From: Cercozoa sp. M6MM | Taxonomy: Eukaryota; Endomyxa: Ascetosporea | Assembly: GCA_040357565.1 (NCBI GenBank) | Contig: JBDODJ010000035.1 | DNA: 64,000 bases | Reading direction: 5' to 3' (one strand) | In this document: in pieces, positions 27,305 through 38,942 of the stretch | Numbering within the stretch: the stretch's first letter is position 1 | Layout: every line of letters starts with the position of its first letter | Notes under the pieces: model-generated | What the model was told of the DNA's origin: nothing | The model's input: the letters and a program-made list of their open reading frames with translations, nothing else | The model's database searches: none | Position numbers and translations under genes: made by a program

Positions 27305-27595
27305 GAACTGATCCTGTGCAGAATGCAAGAGCTGGCAGAACAGGAGAACCAGCGCTACGACCAGCAACTCAAGGAGAGTCGGAAGCGACACGAGGTGTGC
27401 CTCCTTGGTTCTGACATGTGCCTGTTCTCCCTTCCTCATACCATACCTTGTGGGCAGGTCGAAAAGGTGCGCCGTAACGCGCAGCACGTCTCCAGCGCAC
27501 TCGAGCAGCCAACCTTCATCTCGCAGACTGCCGCCAAGGCGTACATGCAAGGCGACCTGCAGGATGCGCTGCGCGGCAAAAAGGGTGCTGAGTAG
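24906..27595 (+). CDS. CWC25: Pre-mRNA splicing factor Cwc25
   Basis: Cwc25 joins the activated spliceosome for the first catalytic step. The N-terminus carries the CIR/Cwc25 signature: LLKKAWHPQRYDNQ, then AKVFEAELQRDRREKDIAEH, LKQERELEELRKLQEEAG, RVEWMYQQP and EEYLLGK, in the family order. Short exons follow (for example DPLMKMMQAQREKQ and AILRDPRRLRQL), then an acidic Ser/Glu exon and a long Arg/Ser region, made partly of repeated exons of REKRERSRSRSR type (26356-26394, 26679-26726, 26789-26833). The C-terminal block, QPTFISQTAAKAYMQG, is also family-typical, and the stop is TAG at 27593-27595. A (GT)n intron at 27200-27301 contains a 10-N gap. No coding loss is evident. Confidence 0.9.
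26403..26663 (+). repeat. (GT)n-rich intron between repeated RS exons
   Basis: Imperfect GT repeats (TGTGTGGTGTGTGTATGTATG and relatives) fill the intron separating two copies of the RS exon. Confidence 0.9.
27201..27301 (+). repeat. (GT)n tract with 10-N gap
   Basis: GT repeat on both sides of N at 27246-27255, inside the last-but-two intron of Cwc25. Confidence 0.9.
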
Positions 27596-27885
27596 ACAAC
27601 TGCAGACTGCGTGCTGCACACGGCGTCGAACCAATCCGATCGATTGTTGCTTCCGTTCGCTTCAGGTCTTCGGTTTCGCAGACACGACACTTTGGCTACG
27701 CCAGTCAACCATTATAGCTACTTTTAGTTAACGCTGCTATACGAGAGCAGCTTAGCACTAAATTGGGTAACTAGTCGGAACCAATTAGTAAATTAATCTT
27801 ATGCAATCATTGGTTCAGAGTCAAGGACTGCGGTCGTCTGCAAACAGCTTTCCGTCGTGTTTGGATTGCAAGCAAAGCGATCGAG

Positions 27886-28685
27886 CTACTTGGAAGCACC
27901 GGCAGCACTCGCAGTGTCATCACTCGTCTTCTTGGACGAGGAGGACTTGGTGCTCTTCTTCTGTACCCACACAGACGACGTACATTAGAAACCGAAAGAA
28001 AAGAAAAGAAAAGAAACCTTCTTCTTCTTGCCGCTCTTGCTCTGTCGGTACGAGTCTGGAATCTTGGGCGCGAACATGAACTGCCAAACACGCACAGACG
28101 TCGCACAAAGATATCAAAGGTAGAGTTAGAAAAAGGTAGGCCTGTACCTGCTTGGCAGCTCGGAAGGTCGAGCCATCCTGGATGGCGGCCGAGAAGGCCT
28201 TGTACTCGATGCAAGTGCTGGCGTCCAGGTTGAGGATCACCTTGAGTTTCTCGCCGATCTTGAAGCGCGTCGCCGGGTTCGTGTTGTCGCTGTTCCAGAT
28301 GGCCACCACGTCGTCCTGTGCAGGCCAAGCATTGATACGAGTCAACTGGGGACAGACGTGCGGACAGAGACAGGACACAGGGCAGAGGTAAAGACAGAAA
28401 GCACACCTTGGCACGCGTGCTGACCGTGACACCAACGAGCGTGGGCTCCTCAAACATCTCGCCGATGGCGGCAAAGGCGAGCTCCTCCCACAGGCGGTCG
28501 ATCAGTCCGTTGCCTTTGCGCACCTTGATGATCCAGCAGCCGCCGGCCGGGAAGCTCTCCCACGCCGGCACCATGTTCTTCCGGAACATGAAAACGTCGT
28601 AGTCGCGCGGCAGACGCGACGGCTGCGCCAGGAACGAGAAGCTGTCCAAGCACGCACACATAGCACCAAGTTCAACAGGCACAAT

Positions 28686-28739
<54 letters not shown>

Positions 28740-29365
28740 NNNNNNNNNNNNNNNNNNNNNNNNNNNNNNNNNNNNNNNNNNNNNNNNNNNNNNNNNNNNN
28801 NNNNNNNNNNNNNNNNNNNNNNNNNNNNNNNNNNNNNNNGGGGGGGGGGGGTACGAGCGCCAGAAGCCCTCGACGCTGCCAAAGCGTGACACCTGTGCCA
28901 GGTTCGCCTTGAAGTCCGCAAAGTTTTTGCAGTGCACTTCCTTCTTCTTGTCGAGCCAGAGCCTGCGGGACAGCCAAAAATCACAACCAATCACAATCAA
29001 CACCAAAAACATGTCAACGCACGTCCAGTCCGTCTCCAATCGGTGCTCGTTCTCTGGCACCTCGACATTCTCATAATCGGCGATCTGTTGCTCCCACTGC
29101 ACATACGCCATCGGGGTAGATTTTACAACACACGGGGAAAGATCTCGGTTGTTTCAAAAAAAGAGTGTGATCACTGATCTTACCGTCGTGGGAACTTCCT
29201 CCACTGTGGCCTCCGGGGCCTATAAAAGTGTAAGAATAAACGCAAACACAAGTGCGCACACACAGGCGCACGTGCGGCCTTCAAAAACCTTCAAAGAATC
29301 GGTCGGCCGAAGAGACCACAGGAACATCTTCTCGGATAACTAACCGGTGTTGCTGCGTCAGCCAT
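27886..29365 (-). CDS. Translation initiation factor eIF4E family cap-binding protein
   Basis: Binds the 5' cap of mRNA and recruits eIF4G. Start at 29365 (MADAATP), then exons APEATVEEVPTT and QQIADYENVEVPENEHRLE. The fold's hallmark segments follow: DWT-LWLDKKKEVH, GSVEGFWRS, PSRLPRDYDVFMFRKNMVP, AWESFPAGGCWIIKV, and WEELAFAAIGEMFEE. The cap-sandwich and structural tryptophans are present. The last part (IWNSDNTNPATRFKIGEKL) is also typical. A lysine/serine-rich tail ends at TAG 27886-27888. The 100-N gap at 28740-28839 lies in the intron after GFWRS, and the exons on either side join in frame, so no coding sequence need be missing. Paralogue class (canonical eIF4E or 4EHP-like) is not determined. 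Confidence 0.9.
28688..28850 (-). repeat. (GA)n tract, assembly gap and G homopolymer in an eIF4E intron
   Basis: GA repeat 28688-28739, N 28740-28839, G run 28840-28850. On the coding strand this is C run, gap, then CT repeat before the acceptor. Confidence 0.9.
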
Positions 29366-29698
29366 AATCTAAACACACGTGTGTGTACGATGGTGAGTGC
29401 GCTGGCACGTGATGACACTCCCGGAGATTCTGGCTCGACACTGAGCCGGAATTCGCGAGTGAGTAGTTCTGGAAGGATGAGCTGCCAGGGCATGTGCACA
29501 CGCGTGGCTCGTATTCTGTTGGTGTGATGAGCAGCGAGTAAGCTTGTTTAGTTGAGCCCGATCTCAATGTATTTTTTCTGGATAGAGTAACTTGTTTGTG
29601 TCGATGTTCGTGCCAGCAGGGGCAACCAGGCGGTTGATCAGCCACCGCAACGCGCGTACTTTCTGCTCCACGTTTCGCAGTACCGAAACGACTGTGCG
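29366..29698. promoter_or_regulatory. Divergent promoter region, eIF4E / GRIP golgin
   Basis: 333 bp between opposing start codons. No named element seen. Confidence 0.35.
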
Positions 29699-31064
29699 AT
29701 GTCTGTAAGTGCAGAGCGCGAAGCAAGGCGCATGAAACACTGACGAAACTGAGCAAGCTCGACTTGCTGAAAATGCTCAAGTCTCTCAGGGCACAGCTGG
29801 CCCAAAAAAGCGAAGTTCTTGCACTGACAACGTATTTTCTGCATTGCTGCTAAATTTGGTTTGTGTCAGCACTTGCTTGTTCCAGCGAAAATTTGTGCGA
29901 ACAAGCGTCGATCCAAGATGAGCTGAAGAAGGAGATTCGGCATCTCCAAGAGCAACTGCAGAGGTGCCGTGTGTCTTACTTTAAATGTCGCACTTTTTGA
30001 CTCTTTTTCCAGTCGCCGACATGAGGATTCAGAAGCCAAAGACGACGAAATCCAACGACTCAAAGTTCGTCTCGATGCCTCGCAGCGACTCGGTTTGTTT
30101 CATTCTTTGACTTTGACTGGTGGACTTTCGCTGTTCTAACGTCGGTGTTTGCAGCACAAAAAAGAGCGACCGAAGTGGAAGAATTGCGCGAAAAGTTGCG
30201 TGTCTTGCGACCGAAACTGCAGTAGTTTTCTTCAATGTTTCCATTCGAGAAGGTCTCGCTGTCACTCTCTCACTCTCTCTCTCTCTCTCTCTCCCCGTAG
30301 ACAGCAACAGCGTCAGCTGTCCGAAGCACGCAACGACGCCTCTGTCGCACTTGAGCGTTTAAAGTGAGTTTGTATCCGCGCGGACACTCAGATGTGTCAC
30401 GGTCATACAAGTATTTGCAGGACGGCACACGAGGCGCAGGTGCAAGCGCAGGAGACGGCGTCCAAGTCGCAGCGCGAGTTGCGGCAACTCGAGAGTGCCG
30501 TGGCTGCGCGGGTGGCCGCCGAGCAGCGTCGACTGCAGGAGATCCGCACGCAGCTCCAACATCAGGTTGCTGCTTCGACGCAGGTACCTACTGTCCTACC
30601 CGCCCGATACACACTGCCGGAATGCTGGGCAGCAACACGAGGCAGACACGGCCAGGTGGCGCGACACGGAACGCGACCTGCGCAGTCGCGTGCAGCAACT
30701 CGAACAAGAGAATGCGCAGCTGCGCGAGGACATTGAAAGCGGTACAAGAGGAGTCGAAATGACCCGCCCCCTCCTTACCAACCAGTGGAACAAAGCCGTT
30801 GTCGCACTGGACAGGTGCCGCCGAAGACAGACGATTCAACAAGCTGTGCGAGGTGCAGGCCAGACTGGGTGGCGCTTTGTTCGATCGCTCAGAACGAGAG
30901 GTAGCAACCGTTAGTCACTCGTGATCATTATCAGTGTAATCGTTCAGTGTGATGGATCAGTGCACTACTTATTGAACCATTAGGCACGCGTGGCTGAGTT
31001 GGAGATGCGGTGCCGCCAGCTGCTGCTGCGTGACAGTGCGTTGTGCTTTCACTGTCCTCCCTCC

Positions 31065-31114
<50 letters not shown>

Positions 31115-31124
31115 NNNNNNNNNN

Positions 31125-31176
<52 letters not shown>

Positions 31177-31953
31177 ATATATATATCGTGTTCGACAACA
31201 GAAGCGCACCGGAGACGAACGAAGCGACTGCAGGCGCAGCTGGAACTGCTGCAGGGCGGCAAGGATGCCGACAGCGGCGGCAGCAGCAGCAGCGACGACA
31301 CTGGCGTCGTCGGTGGCACTCCGAGCGACCTGCGCTACGTGCGCAACGTGTTCGTCAAGTTTCTGCAACTGACGCCGCTGTCGCCGCCGCAGCAGCAGTT
31401 GCTGCCTTTGTACCATGACTTTACCTTTCCTTGCCCCTGCCTACCTTGGTCTCTCTTTGCCTCAGGCTGGCCTCGCTGCTGCACTTCAATGACGACGACC
31501 GCGATGTTGTCACCGATGCTGTGAGATCACTTTGTCTATGCGCTTTTCTCCTTTGCCTTACCTTAAGTCCCCTCCCCTCACCCCTGTAGTGGAGAAGACA
31601 CCGTGCCGAACGCGCCGCGGCCGAGACGAGTGGCGTCATGGCGACGGCGCTGTCACTTTTCACCAGCGGCGCCGTTGTCGGCACCGACGACGTCATCTTC
31701 CCACCTTCTGTACCTTCTCCTCTCCTCGTGTCCTCGAGTTTTTGTCGACTGTTCTGTAGAAACCGTCAACGCCTGCGACCCCTGTGCTGTCGGAACCGAC
31801 CACCAAGGATGTAACTTGACTATATCACCCCCTCCCCTGCTTTGAGTCAAAGGCATGCTCCTGCAGCTGGAAGCTGCGCGCGACGAGATGCGGAGGAGGC
31901 GGCAACAGCGCAATCGTCTCTCTGTCGCAGAAAACGACGGCAATGCCAATTGA
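29699..31953 (+). CDS. GRIP-domain golgin (coiled-coil trans-Golgi tether)
   Basis: A cytoplasmic coiled-coil protein likely recruited to the trans-Golgi by Arl1-GTP through its GRIP domain. The start ATG at 29699 is followed by a 53-nt intron and the exon LDLLKMLKSLRAQLAQKSE. Many exons of heptad-rich sequence follow (for example IQDELKKEIRHLQEQLQ, TERDLRSRVQQLEQENAQL). The GRIP domain reads DLRYVRNVFVKFLQLTP (about 31330-31380), then QQLLP and LASLLHFNDDDRDVV. The conserved GRIP tyrosine is present (LRY). A tail follows, with MLLQLEAARDEMRRRRQQ and TGA at 31951-31953. A (CT)n intron at 31071-31172 contains a 10-N gap. The start choice is the weakest part of the model. Confidence 0.8.
31071..31172 (+). 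repeat. (CT)n intron with 10-N gap
   Basis: CT repeat on both sides of N at 31115-31124, upstream of the acceptor before the last coiled-coil exon of the golgin. Confidence 0.9.
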
Positions 31954-32202
31954 GTCATTGCCCAAGATTTGGTTTCGTTATTTGCCGTCGTGATTATTAC
32001 CAGTACATTCACGAAAGAGCCTTTGTAATTAGTTCTATATTAGTAAAGTCTTGGAGAAAACTGTGAGTAGTTATTTCCGGCTCAGTGCTTGCCCGGCTCA
32101 GCCGAAGCCAAGTTGGCTTTTTGGGGCACGAACGGCGCCAGCAGCTTCTACGCAGTGGTGCTTGTTGTTATAGCTTGTAGTTACTACTAACGACACTCCA
32201 CC

Positions 32203-32869
32203 ATGAAGCTCGTGCGGTACGCTTGTTTTTTCTGAGTCGTTCCCGTTGTCCCCAGGCTGCCGGTCATGCCTGCCACCACGTGTGGCACACCTGCGTTATT
32301 GCTTTGTTGCTGGGTCATGTGGGGCACAGTGCCATTTTCTCTTTTTTTTTGTGATAAATTCGAAAAACGAAAATGTGTTTTCTTGTTTGGTTGATTTCGG
32401 CTTGCTTACTGCTATTGTTGCTGCAGGTTCTTGATGAAGCTGAGTGGTGACACAGTGACGATTGAGCTGAAGAACGGCTCGGTAGTCCACGGCACGATTA
32501 CTGGCGGTGCGCTCGTTTTGTCAGCTGTGACCTTTTGATTCTGGTGGGAAGAATGTGTTTGTACAGTTGACCACAGCATGAACACGTCGCTGAAGAACGT
32601 GAAACTGACGCCGCGTGGCAAGAACCCGGTGCACTTGGACGCGATCTCGCTGCGCGGAAGCACGCTGCGTTACGTGCTGCTGCCAGAGTTCCTGAACCTG
32701 GATGCTTTGCTCAAGGACGACGTGCCGAAGCCCAAGCCGCCACGACGCACCGGTACGCATCCCGTCTGCCTCTCTTTCCACTCAGTATCTCTTATGTCTG
32801 TCTACAGGCCGGCCTGGCGCGGGTCGCGGTGGCCGAAAGGGTGGCCGAATGCGCGGCGGCCGTCGCTAA
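32203..32869 (+). CDS. SNRPD1: Small nuclear ribonucleoprotein SmD1
   Basis: Core Sm-ring subunit of spliceosomal snRNPs. ATG at 32203 gives MKLVR. A 210-nt intron (32217-32426) follows, then [64 protein letters not shown] and [14 protein letters not shown]. The C-terminus is an Arg/Gly tail ([15 protein letters not shown]), shorter than in animals, ending at TAA 32867-32869. Sm1 and Sm2 motifs are intact. The first intron is about four times longer than typical for compact genes here, but I found no RNA gene in it. Confidence 0.95.
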
Positions 32870-33158
32870 CTCTGTGGCAGCACACACACACACACACACA
32901 CACTAGTAAAAAAGACACACGCGCTTGTGCCTTCTGCCTCAACACAGTGCGATGTCGTGCTTGAGCGAGCGAGCTGCATTCGCACGTCGAATTATCATGC
33001 AGTCTGTTCAGTTCGAGTTGTTCGTTTGCTTGTTCCTCCGCTCGCTTTTCGTTGCTAAGTCGGTCGACTTGACGAATGCGATGCAATGATAAATTACTCA
33101 ACGACTATAAGTCGAGTCCAATCCATCGAGCACTGGACTCGGCAGACTTCAGTTGAGA
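32870..33158. other. Intergenic, 3' regions of SmD1 and BAR genes
   Basis: Contains a short (CA)n at 32880-32902. The genes converge here. Nothing else recognised. Confidence 0.4.
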
Positions 33159-35617
33159 TCAGTCGATAAGGAAGGGGTTGTCGCTCTGAGTCGATCGCGG
33201 CTGGCTCACGGGCGGACGTGGGGGAGGACGCGGCTGCAAGGGACGAGTCGGTTGAGCCGGCATGTCGTCCATGCCGTAGTCGATGCCGGCAGGTTGGGTC
33301 GGGACACCTCGCGCAGGTGCTGGAGGCGCAGGGGGCGGACGCGGTGCAAATGGAGCTCTCTGCATGCGCACGGGGGGGGGGGGATAAACATGAGCTGTAC
33401 ATTGTGAAGTGGGGATAATAATCTACCTGCGGCGCGGTGGGCGGCGTGGGGGCATAGGGTGATCTCTGCACATGCAGGCTGGTAAGACATGGTGAGACAA
33501 ATGCGAGAGTATCGGTACGCTGGGTGCGGGCGGCGGAGTCGGCTTGGAGAACGCATAGGTCGTCGTGGTGACAGAGCCTGTGGCAGTGGAGGTCGTCGTC
33601 GATGTCATCGGGGCAGGCGGTGGTCGCAACGGTGCCTGGGGGAGGGGAAGGTTCCACAGGCGATGTGCTAAGATATAGCAATCAATACCGTAGGAGTGAA
33701 AGTCGTCGTTGTTGTTGCGGTAACGTCACTGCAGTCCACAGGGGGAGGGGGCGGTAACACAGAGAACACCACGAGGTACAGGAGGCGCACCTCTCAGCCG
33801 GCAACTCCTCGTCGGTTTGCGACTTGTTTCGCTTGTTGTGGAACCACTTGCTCACCTTGTTCTGCCGATACACAGGAAGGACAAGTTCAGGTAGGACAGG
33901 GTCAGGTAGGACACAAGGGGCGGCAGTAGGAACTACTTGGTGTCGCTCGCGTGCCTCCTCCTTGTGCACAGCGAAGGCGTCCACGCCGGTTGACTGAGGC
34001 AGCGTCGTCGCACTCAGCGACAGCGCCGACTGGCAGTGCGGCAGACGTCGCGCCAGCACCTCCACGAACGGATTCAGCGACACCTACTTGGAGGAAGGAA
34101 GAGGGTAAAAGTCAGGGGTCAGGAGTCAGGGGTCAGGGTAAGGGGTTAAAATAAGGAGGCTAGAAGGGCAGGGGCTGTGAGGACTACCATCTCAAGTGCA
34201 CACGCATCAGCCACCTCGATCTGCACTGACACGAGGTTGCAGAAGGCGGCATCAATCACCTCGAACCGTCGTGCCCAGTGATCTGTCATCTGCACCGTGG
34301 CACCCACGTGTCACACTGAAACTAACCCCTCCTCCTCCTCCTCCCCAACTTGAATTTGATTGAGAGAACGTACCTGTTTTTTGGCTTCCATGGTGGCCTC
34401 TTCGAATTTCTGCTTGGCTGTTCAGACAGGTCAATCGGTAAGGCACACAGTGTCATCAACAAAGTGTCGAGTGATGTCAAGATGTACACTCGGTCAGTTT
34501 GGTTTCGTTTCGCGCGAGTTTCTCCTGTGCCTTAGCATCGAATCCGCCGTCCTTCTTGAGTTTTCGCACCCTTGACAAACACACAGGCAGGCACACTTAG
34601 TCCAGAACATGTAGTGTCCGTCTATACGGTCCACGCAGACCAGAGAGAAAGACAGAGAGGGGGGAGAGAGAGAGAGGGAGAGAGAGAGAGGGACTACTTG
34701 AAGCGGTAGTGATCGTACTCCTGACGTCGCTGCTCACGATCCTTGCAGAGTCCGAAAGTGGCGTCCACCTGTACCGTTCCATCAGTACTGTACAATAAGT
34801 ACAGCACAGAGGTTGGCATGTTTGTACCGCACGGAGGTACTCCAGAAGTGGTCCTTCGACGTGATCGTTGAACTGCTTCTCCATCCACGTGGTTCTGAAC
34901 CGGAGGCAGTAAAGGAGGCAGGAGTAATCTGCAAGGCAGGGATGTCTACCTGTCCTCAGCCACGTAGGCAGTGGCATGGTGCAGTTTCTGCACTGCACGT
35001 GTCATTCTGCAGTCGGGATAGTAGAGAATAACATGAAAGACACTGAACAACCTGGATAGAGGTACCGACTGGGATGTGCCTCGTAGAATGTCTTGAGTGC
35101 CTCAGTGCTCTCTTTGTCGGCTGTGAGCTGACGACTCATCTCGACTCGCGTCGCCTTGATGCGCTTCAGCGTATCGCGCAGCAGCGTTGCCAACTGTTCG
35201 CACTGTGCGAACTGCGAGTCCTACTCACAACACATAGCACCCATTGCTCACCCACACCCCCCCCCCCCCGGTGCCATTTTATGCTACACCCTACATAAAC
35301 AGTGTCCTCCGATTTCTCGACTTGTTGCGTCTTGGACTCGAACTTCCGCATAAACGATTTCTGTCCCAAGGTGTGCGATGTGTTATTGTCAACAGAAAGC
35401 GTACAGAGGAGAGAACGCGGAATGATACAAACACAGGCATCGTCGGCGTTTCTCTCCAGCAGAACGACTCCCACGAAAACCGTGCAAATTCAGGCTCTAA
35501 GTCAACCGATGTGTTTTCTTGTGCAGTGCGCACACACCTGGAGTGCTTGGAAACTACCAATGCAACAATCTTTAGAGCTCGAGCTTGCTGATCGCACTGT
35601 GTCGACTCAGCTGCCAT
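33159..35617 (-). CDS. BAR-domain protein with proline-rich C-terminus
   Basis: A membrane-curvature protein of the amphiphysin/Rvs type, probably in endocytosis or cytoskeletal work. BAR helices in order: KSFMRKFESKTQQVEKSEDT (about 35365-35305), CEQLATLLRDTLKRIKATR, then TADKESTEALKTFYEAH, EGPLLEYLRA, CKDREQRRQEYDHYRFK, RKLKKDGG, MTDHWARRFEVIDAAFCNL and LNPFVEVLARRL. A Thr/Pro-rich and then Pro-rich region follows (APFAPRPPPAPPAPARG), ending with NPFLID and TGA at 33159-33161. No SH3 domain is visible; the final NPF could bind EH-domain proteins. The start is placed at the upstream ATG 35617 (MAAESTQCDQQ). The true first exon is uncertain. Confidence 0.75.
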
Positions 35618-35744
35618 GTGAGCCGAAACTGCCCACAACATTCTTAACAACACACGGCATCAACAGGCGCGGGCACGTGAGCACTGAACTGTGATACAAG
35701 ACTTGTGCGGTCACCCTGCCTCTTGGATTTATTTCAACACAGCG

Positions 35745-38653
35745 ATGATCGCGTCAGCGCAGATGCTGCGCTCGCAGCGGCGTTTCTTCCTCCGCTCGCT
35801 GTTTGGTGCAGACAAAAAAGACCATGAGTCGAAATCGAAATCACAGACGAAATTCGGCGCAGTTAGAGCACAAAATGTGAAGCCGATTTCTAAGCCGAAC
35901 CCGAAAAAGATCGACGAGTTTTGGGCGGTGCGGTCGGACGCCATGCTGCGTATTTTAGTTTTTTGTTGTTGTTGGTTTTATGACCTGTGGCTTTCAGCAT
36001 CCGCGCGGATGCAACAAATGGTTAATGAGGGCCGTTTAAGGCCAGACCCGGCACAGCTGCGCGTGGCACAGGTGCTTGACAGGTGCTTTCGCCTGTGTGT
36101 CGTGTCGGTGTATTTCTAGTCTTATTGCGTTTCTTGCCTTCTTTAATAGACTTGCAAAACGAGCAATGAAGAGTGCTGAGGTACTCATGTGCACTATTCG
36201 CAGTGTGTTCCTCATTCGTGTTTGCGTTGGACATAGGGCGATCAGAATTCGCGAGGCGGCGGCGTTTACGTATCCTTCGCCATGCCTTCAGCTTGTTTGT
36301 CATTCGTTCTGTTGTTGCAGATCTACGGCAGTCCGGGAACAGGCAAAACTCTGGTGATGGACGTGCTGTACGAGTGCGGCATCGTGACACGGCAGGTAGT
36401 GCCTTTTCTTGTAGTCTGCTGGTTGTTTATCCTTACGGGTTGGCTCTGTCCCGCACGTGCAGAGGAGGGTGCACTTCCACGAGTTCCTCGTACAGATGCA
36501 CCAGCGCATCGCCGCCTTAAACAAGCTGCGTCGTGACCCCGTAAGCACCTGCCTTTTACCCGACCCGTCTGACCTCCTCTTCATTTTACTTTGTGTCCGC
36601 GTTGGACAGAGTCTCAGGGATGGTGTGCACGACGAGTGGCTCCAAGATATTCTGGACTCGTTCGATCTGTACCCTCTGTCTGTATGTTGTGTATGCTGAT
36701 CGGTTGGTCTTTTTGATCGCTGTGACCTGTAGTGACAGTGACGAGTTCGACGTGATCAAAGCCCTTGCTTTTGCCGTGTCTAGGTAGGCTCACGACAGGA
36801 TATGTTTGCTGTGCACGTGCCTTGAATATCTGCACGTGACATGGCTACAGAGAGGCGCAGCTGCTGTGTTTCGACGAGTTCCAACTGACCGACATTGGTG
36901 ATGTCGTGCTTCTGACGAGGCTGCTCGAGGAGACTTGGAAGCTTGGTGTCACCGTGTGTGCTACGAGGTATTGACCGTCGTTCATCATGCACACTGTTTT
37001 TGTCACCGACCCTTCTGACATCGTGGGCCTCTGCAGTAACCGACACCCGGACGAACTGTACCAAAACGGCATCCAACGACAGGAGATTCTTGTGCCCTTC
37101 CTGCGTCGCTTCCTGCACGCCCAGATGGACATTGTCGACCTCGACAGTGATCGGTAGTGTGTCCCCGTTGGTGGCATGATATTGTGTGTTTGATGCGTGC
37201 GTGTGTGTGTGTGTGTGTGTACACGTGTGTGTATGTTGGCAGTGACTACCGACTGCTGCACGACGATGTCGTTGACGATGGTGCCCATACTGTTGCTGAC
37301 AGTACCGATGGTGACGTTGGTGTTCAGGAGGAAATCCAACACACAAAAGGTACCGTTGATGGTGTTGTCCAGTCGGTACCAATACTGGTTCCCTCGCTGT
37401 GGCGTGTCACTTTGCAGGCGGTCACTTGCCGCCAGTGACACGTGACTTGAGCGACTTTGAGCACATGTGGCAACACTCCATTCTGCACCTGGAGCAGGAG
37501 GTACGGTGACTCTTTGCCTCCTTAAGGTTGCTCAGTCAGTGCACTGGTGCGTGTGTGCAGACAACACTCGATCTTGAGGTCGGTTTTGGCCGAACGATGC
37601 GCGTCGATCGGTGTGCACACCGTGCGGCGTGCTTCGACTTCAACGCACTCATGGATCAGCCGCTGTCGGCCGTGTACCAATTACTTTTAATCACTCGATT
37701 TTTGTTGTATGTTTGTGTAAGTATTTCATGCACGCGTGCCACACAGTGACTATCAAGCTGTCATGCGACAGTTCGACACGGTTTTGTTGGCCAACGTGCC
37801 CAAGTTGACTCTGTAGTTGCAGCTTTAATCTTCTGTTTGATGACCTTGCTCCTGGTAACTGTACTATCTTGTCTCGACAGGGCTAGACGCGATGTGTTGC
37901 GTCGGTTTATCACGTTCGTGGACGAAGCGTATCAGCACTCGTGCCGTCTGTTGCTGCACGTGCCAACTCGCATTGATAGAGTGGCCGACATATTTGCCGA
38001 CCGACAGAGCGACAGCGTTGTTGATGAGGTATCTCACCGTACGCAACCCCACTGCTCTTATTGTACTTGTCTTTTCGACAGGTCTTTGCGTGGCAACGAA
38101 CTGCCTCTCGTCTGTCAGAGATGGGCTCGATTGAATGGTTGTCTCGCTTTGAATCTTCGCCTAGTCTCCTCTACCCTTGTTATGTGTTCCTTGTTTAACA
38201 CAGGCAAGAAGCACGTGCACTGGATCGCGAGCGTCACGCGCACCTCATCAATCTTGCACGACGTGTCTACCACGAAGCTGACTCTGGTACCGGCTGTTAT
38301 CCTCCCCCGCTCGCGATTTACCATTTGAGACACAGATCACGACGGCAAGGCCTCACCTTCTGAGGCTGCCGCCGCCGTGCAGCATGTGCGTCAAACCATG
38401 GGCGATATCGATGTACCTTATCTCAGCTTGTTTCTCTCCGCACTTGTCTTGCCATGCAAAGCTGAGAGTGTAGGCCAATAAGGCCGAGAACGACGTGCAC
38501 CTGCGGAAGGCCTTGCAAGCCCAAACCGTTGACGAATTCGTCGCGTGTGTTGCGCGAGTGCGACTGCGTCCGACACTGCTGGACAAGAGCGGCAAGACTA
38601 AGGAGACAGAGGCCACCAGGTGCGCTGTCCAGGCCACGCCGGCGCCGCTTTAG
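35745..38653 (+). CDS. AFG1/LACE1-family mitochondrial ATPase
   Basis: An AAA-type ATPase of the mitochondrial inner membrane that helps degrade or assemble respiratory proteins. The N-terminus MIASAQMLRSQRRFFLRSL has the Arg-rich, acid-free look of a mitochondrial presequence. The family order follows: EGRLRPDPAQLRVAQVLDR, Walker A GVYIYGSPGTGKT (split by an intron), RVHFHEFLVQMHQRI, Walker B LLCFDEFQLTDIGD, ATSNRHPDELYQNGIQR, VGFGRTMRV, CFDFNALMDQPLSA, ARRDVLRRFITFVDEAYQ, and VFAWQRTASRLSEMGSIEWL. An extra C-terminal part (about 38312-38650) follows two more introns and ends at TAG 38651-38653. That extension is not part of the usual family. An earlier in-frame stop at 38361 would apply if the intron at about 38286 were retained. 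Confidence 0.88.
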
Positions 38654-38735
38654 CGCCACAAGTACATTTTGAGTATCAGCGCGCTGATGTGAAAGTCGGC
38701 CCCACCGAGCCATACTGGAGATGTTTTGTGGTAGT

Positions 38736-38921
38736 AACACTCTGCATAAACACCAATCATGAAGTCGACTTCGGTGTCTTGGGGAACGTCAAAAGGGGAG
38801 TTGTATGGTCCTACCTGAGCGGACGGTAGACACGGCCATGCTGTTGTGACCCACCCCGGACTGGTGCAGGGGAACTTTCCTAGAAGACTCAACTAACTAA
38901 CTAACTAACTAACACTCTGCA
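38736..38921 (+). mobile_element. SINE-like dispersed repeat, copy 1, with 11-bp target-site duplication
   Basis: The element body at 38747-38910 begins TAAACACCAATCATG, contains the perfect palindrome GAAGTCGACTTC (38761-38772), and ends in an (AACT)n tail. It is flanked by the direct repeat AACACTCTGCA at 38736-38746 and 38911-38921. A closely similar sequence occurs at 62637-62809 and a degenerate one at about 54623-54731. There is no protein-coding capacity, and I could not identify A/B boxes. Confidence 0.75.
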
Positions 38922-38942
38922 CAAGCAATACAGCTGTACATG

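Noticed and set aside
38658..38740. Minus-strand short ORFs near the SINE-like copy as a transposase remnant
   Set aside because: No conserved domain. They overlap the AFG1 3' end and the repeat by chance.
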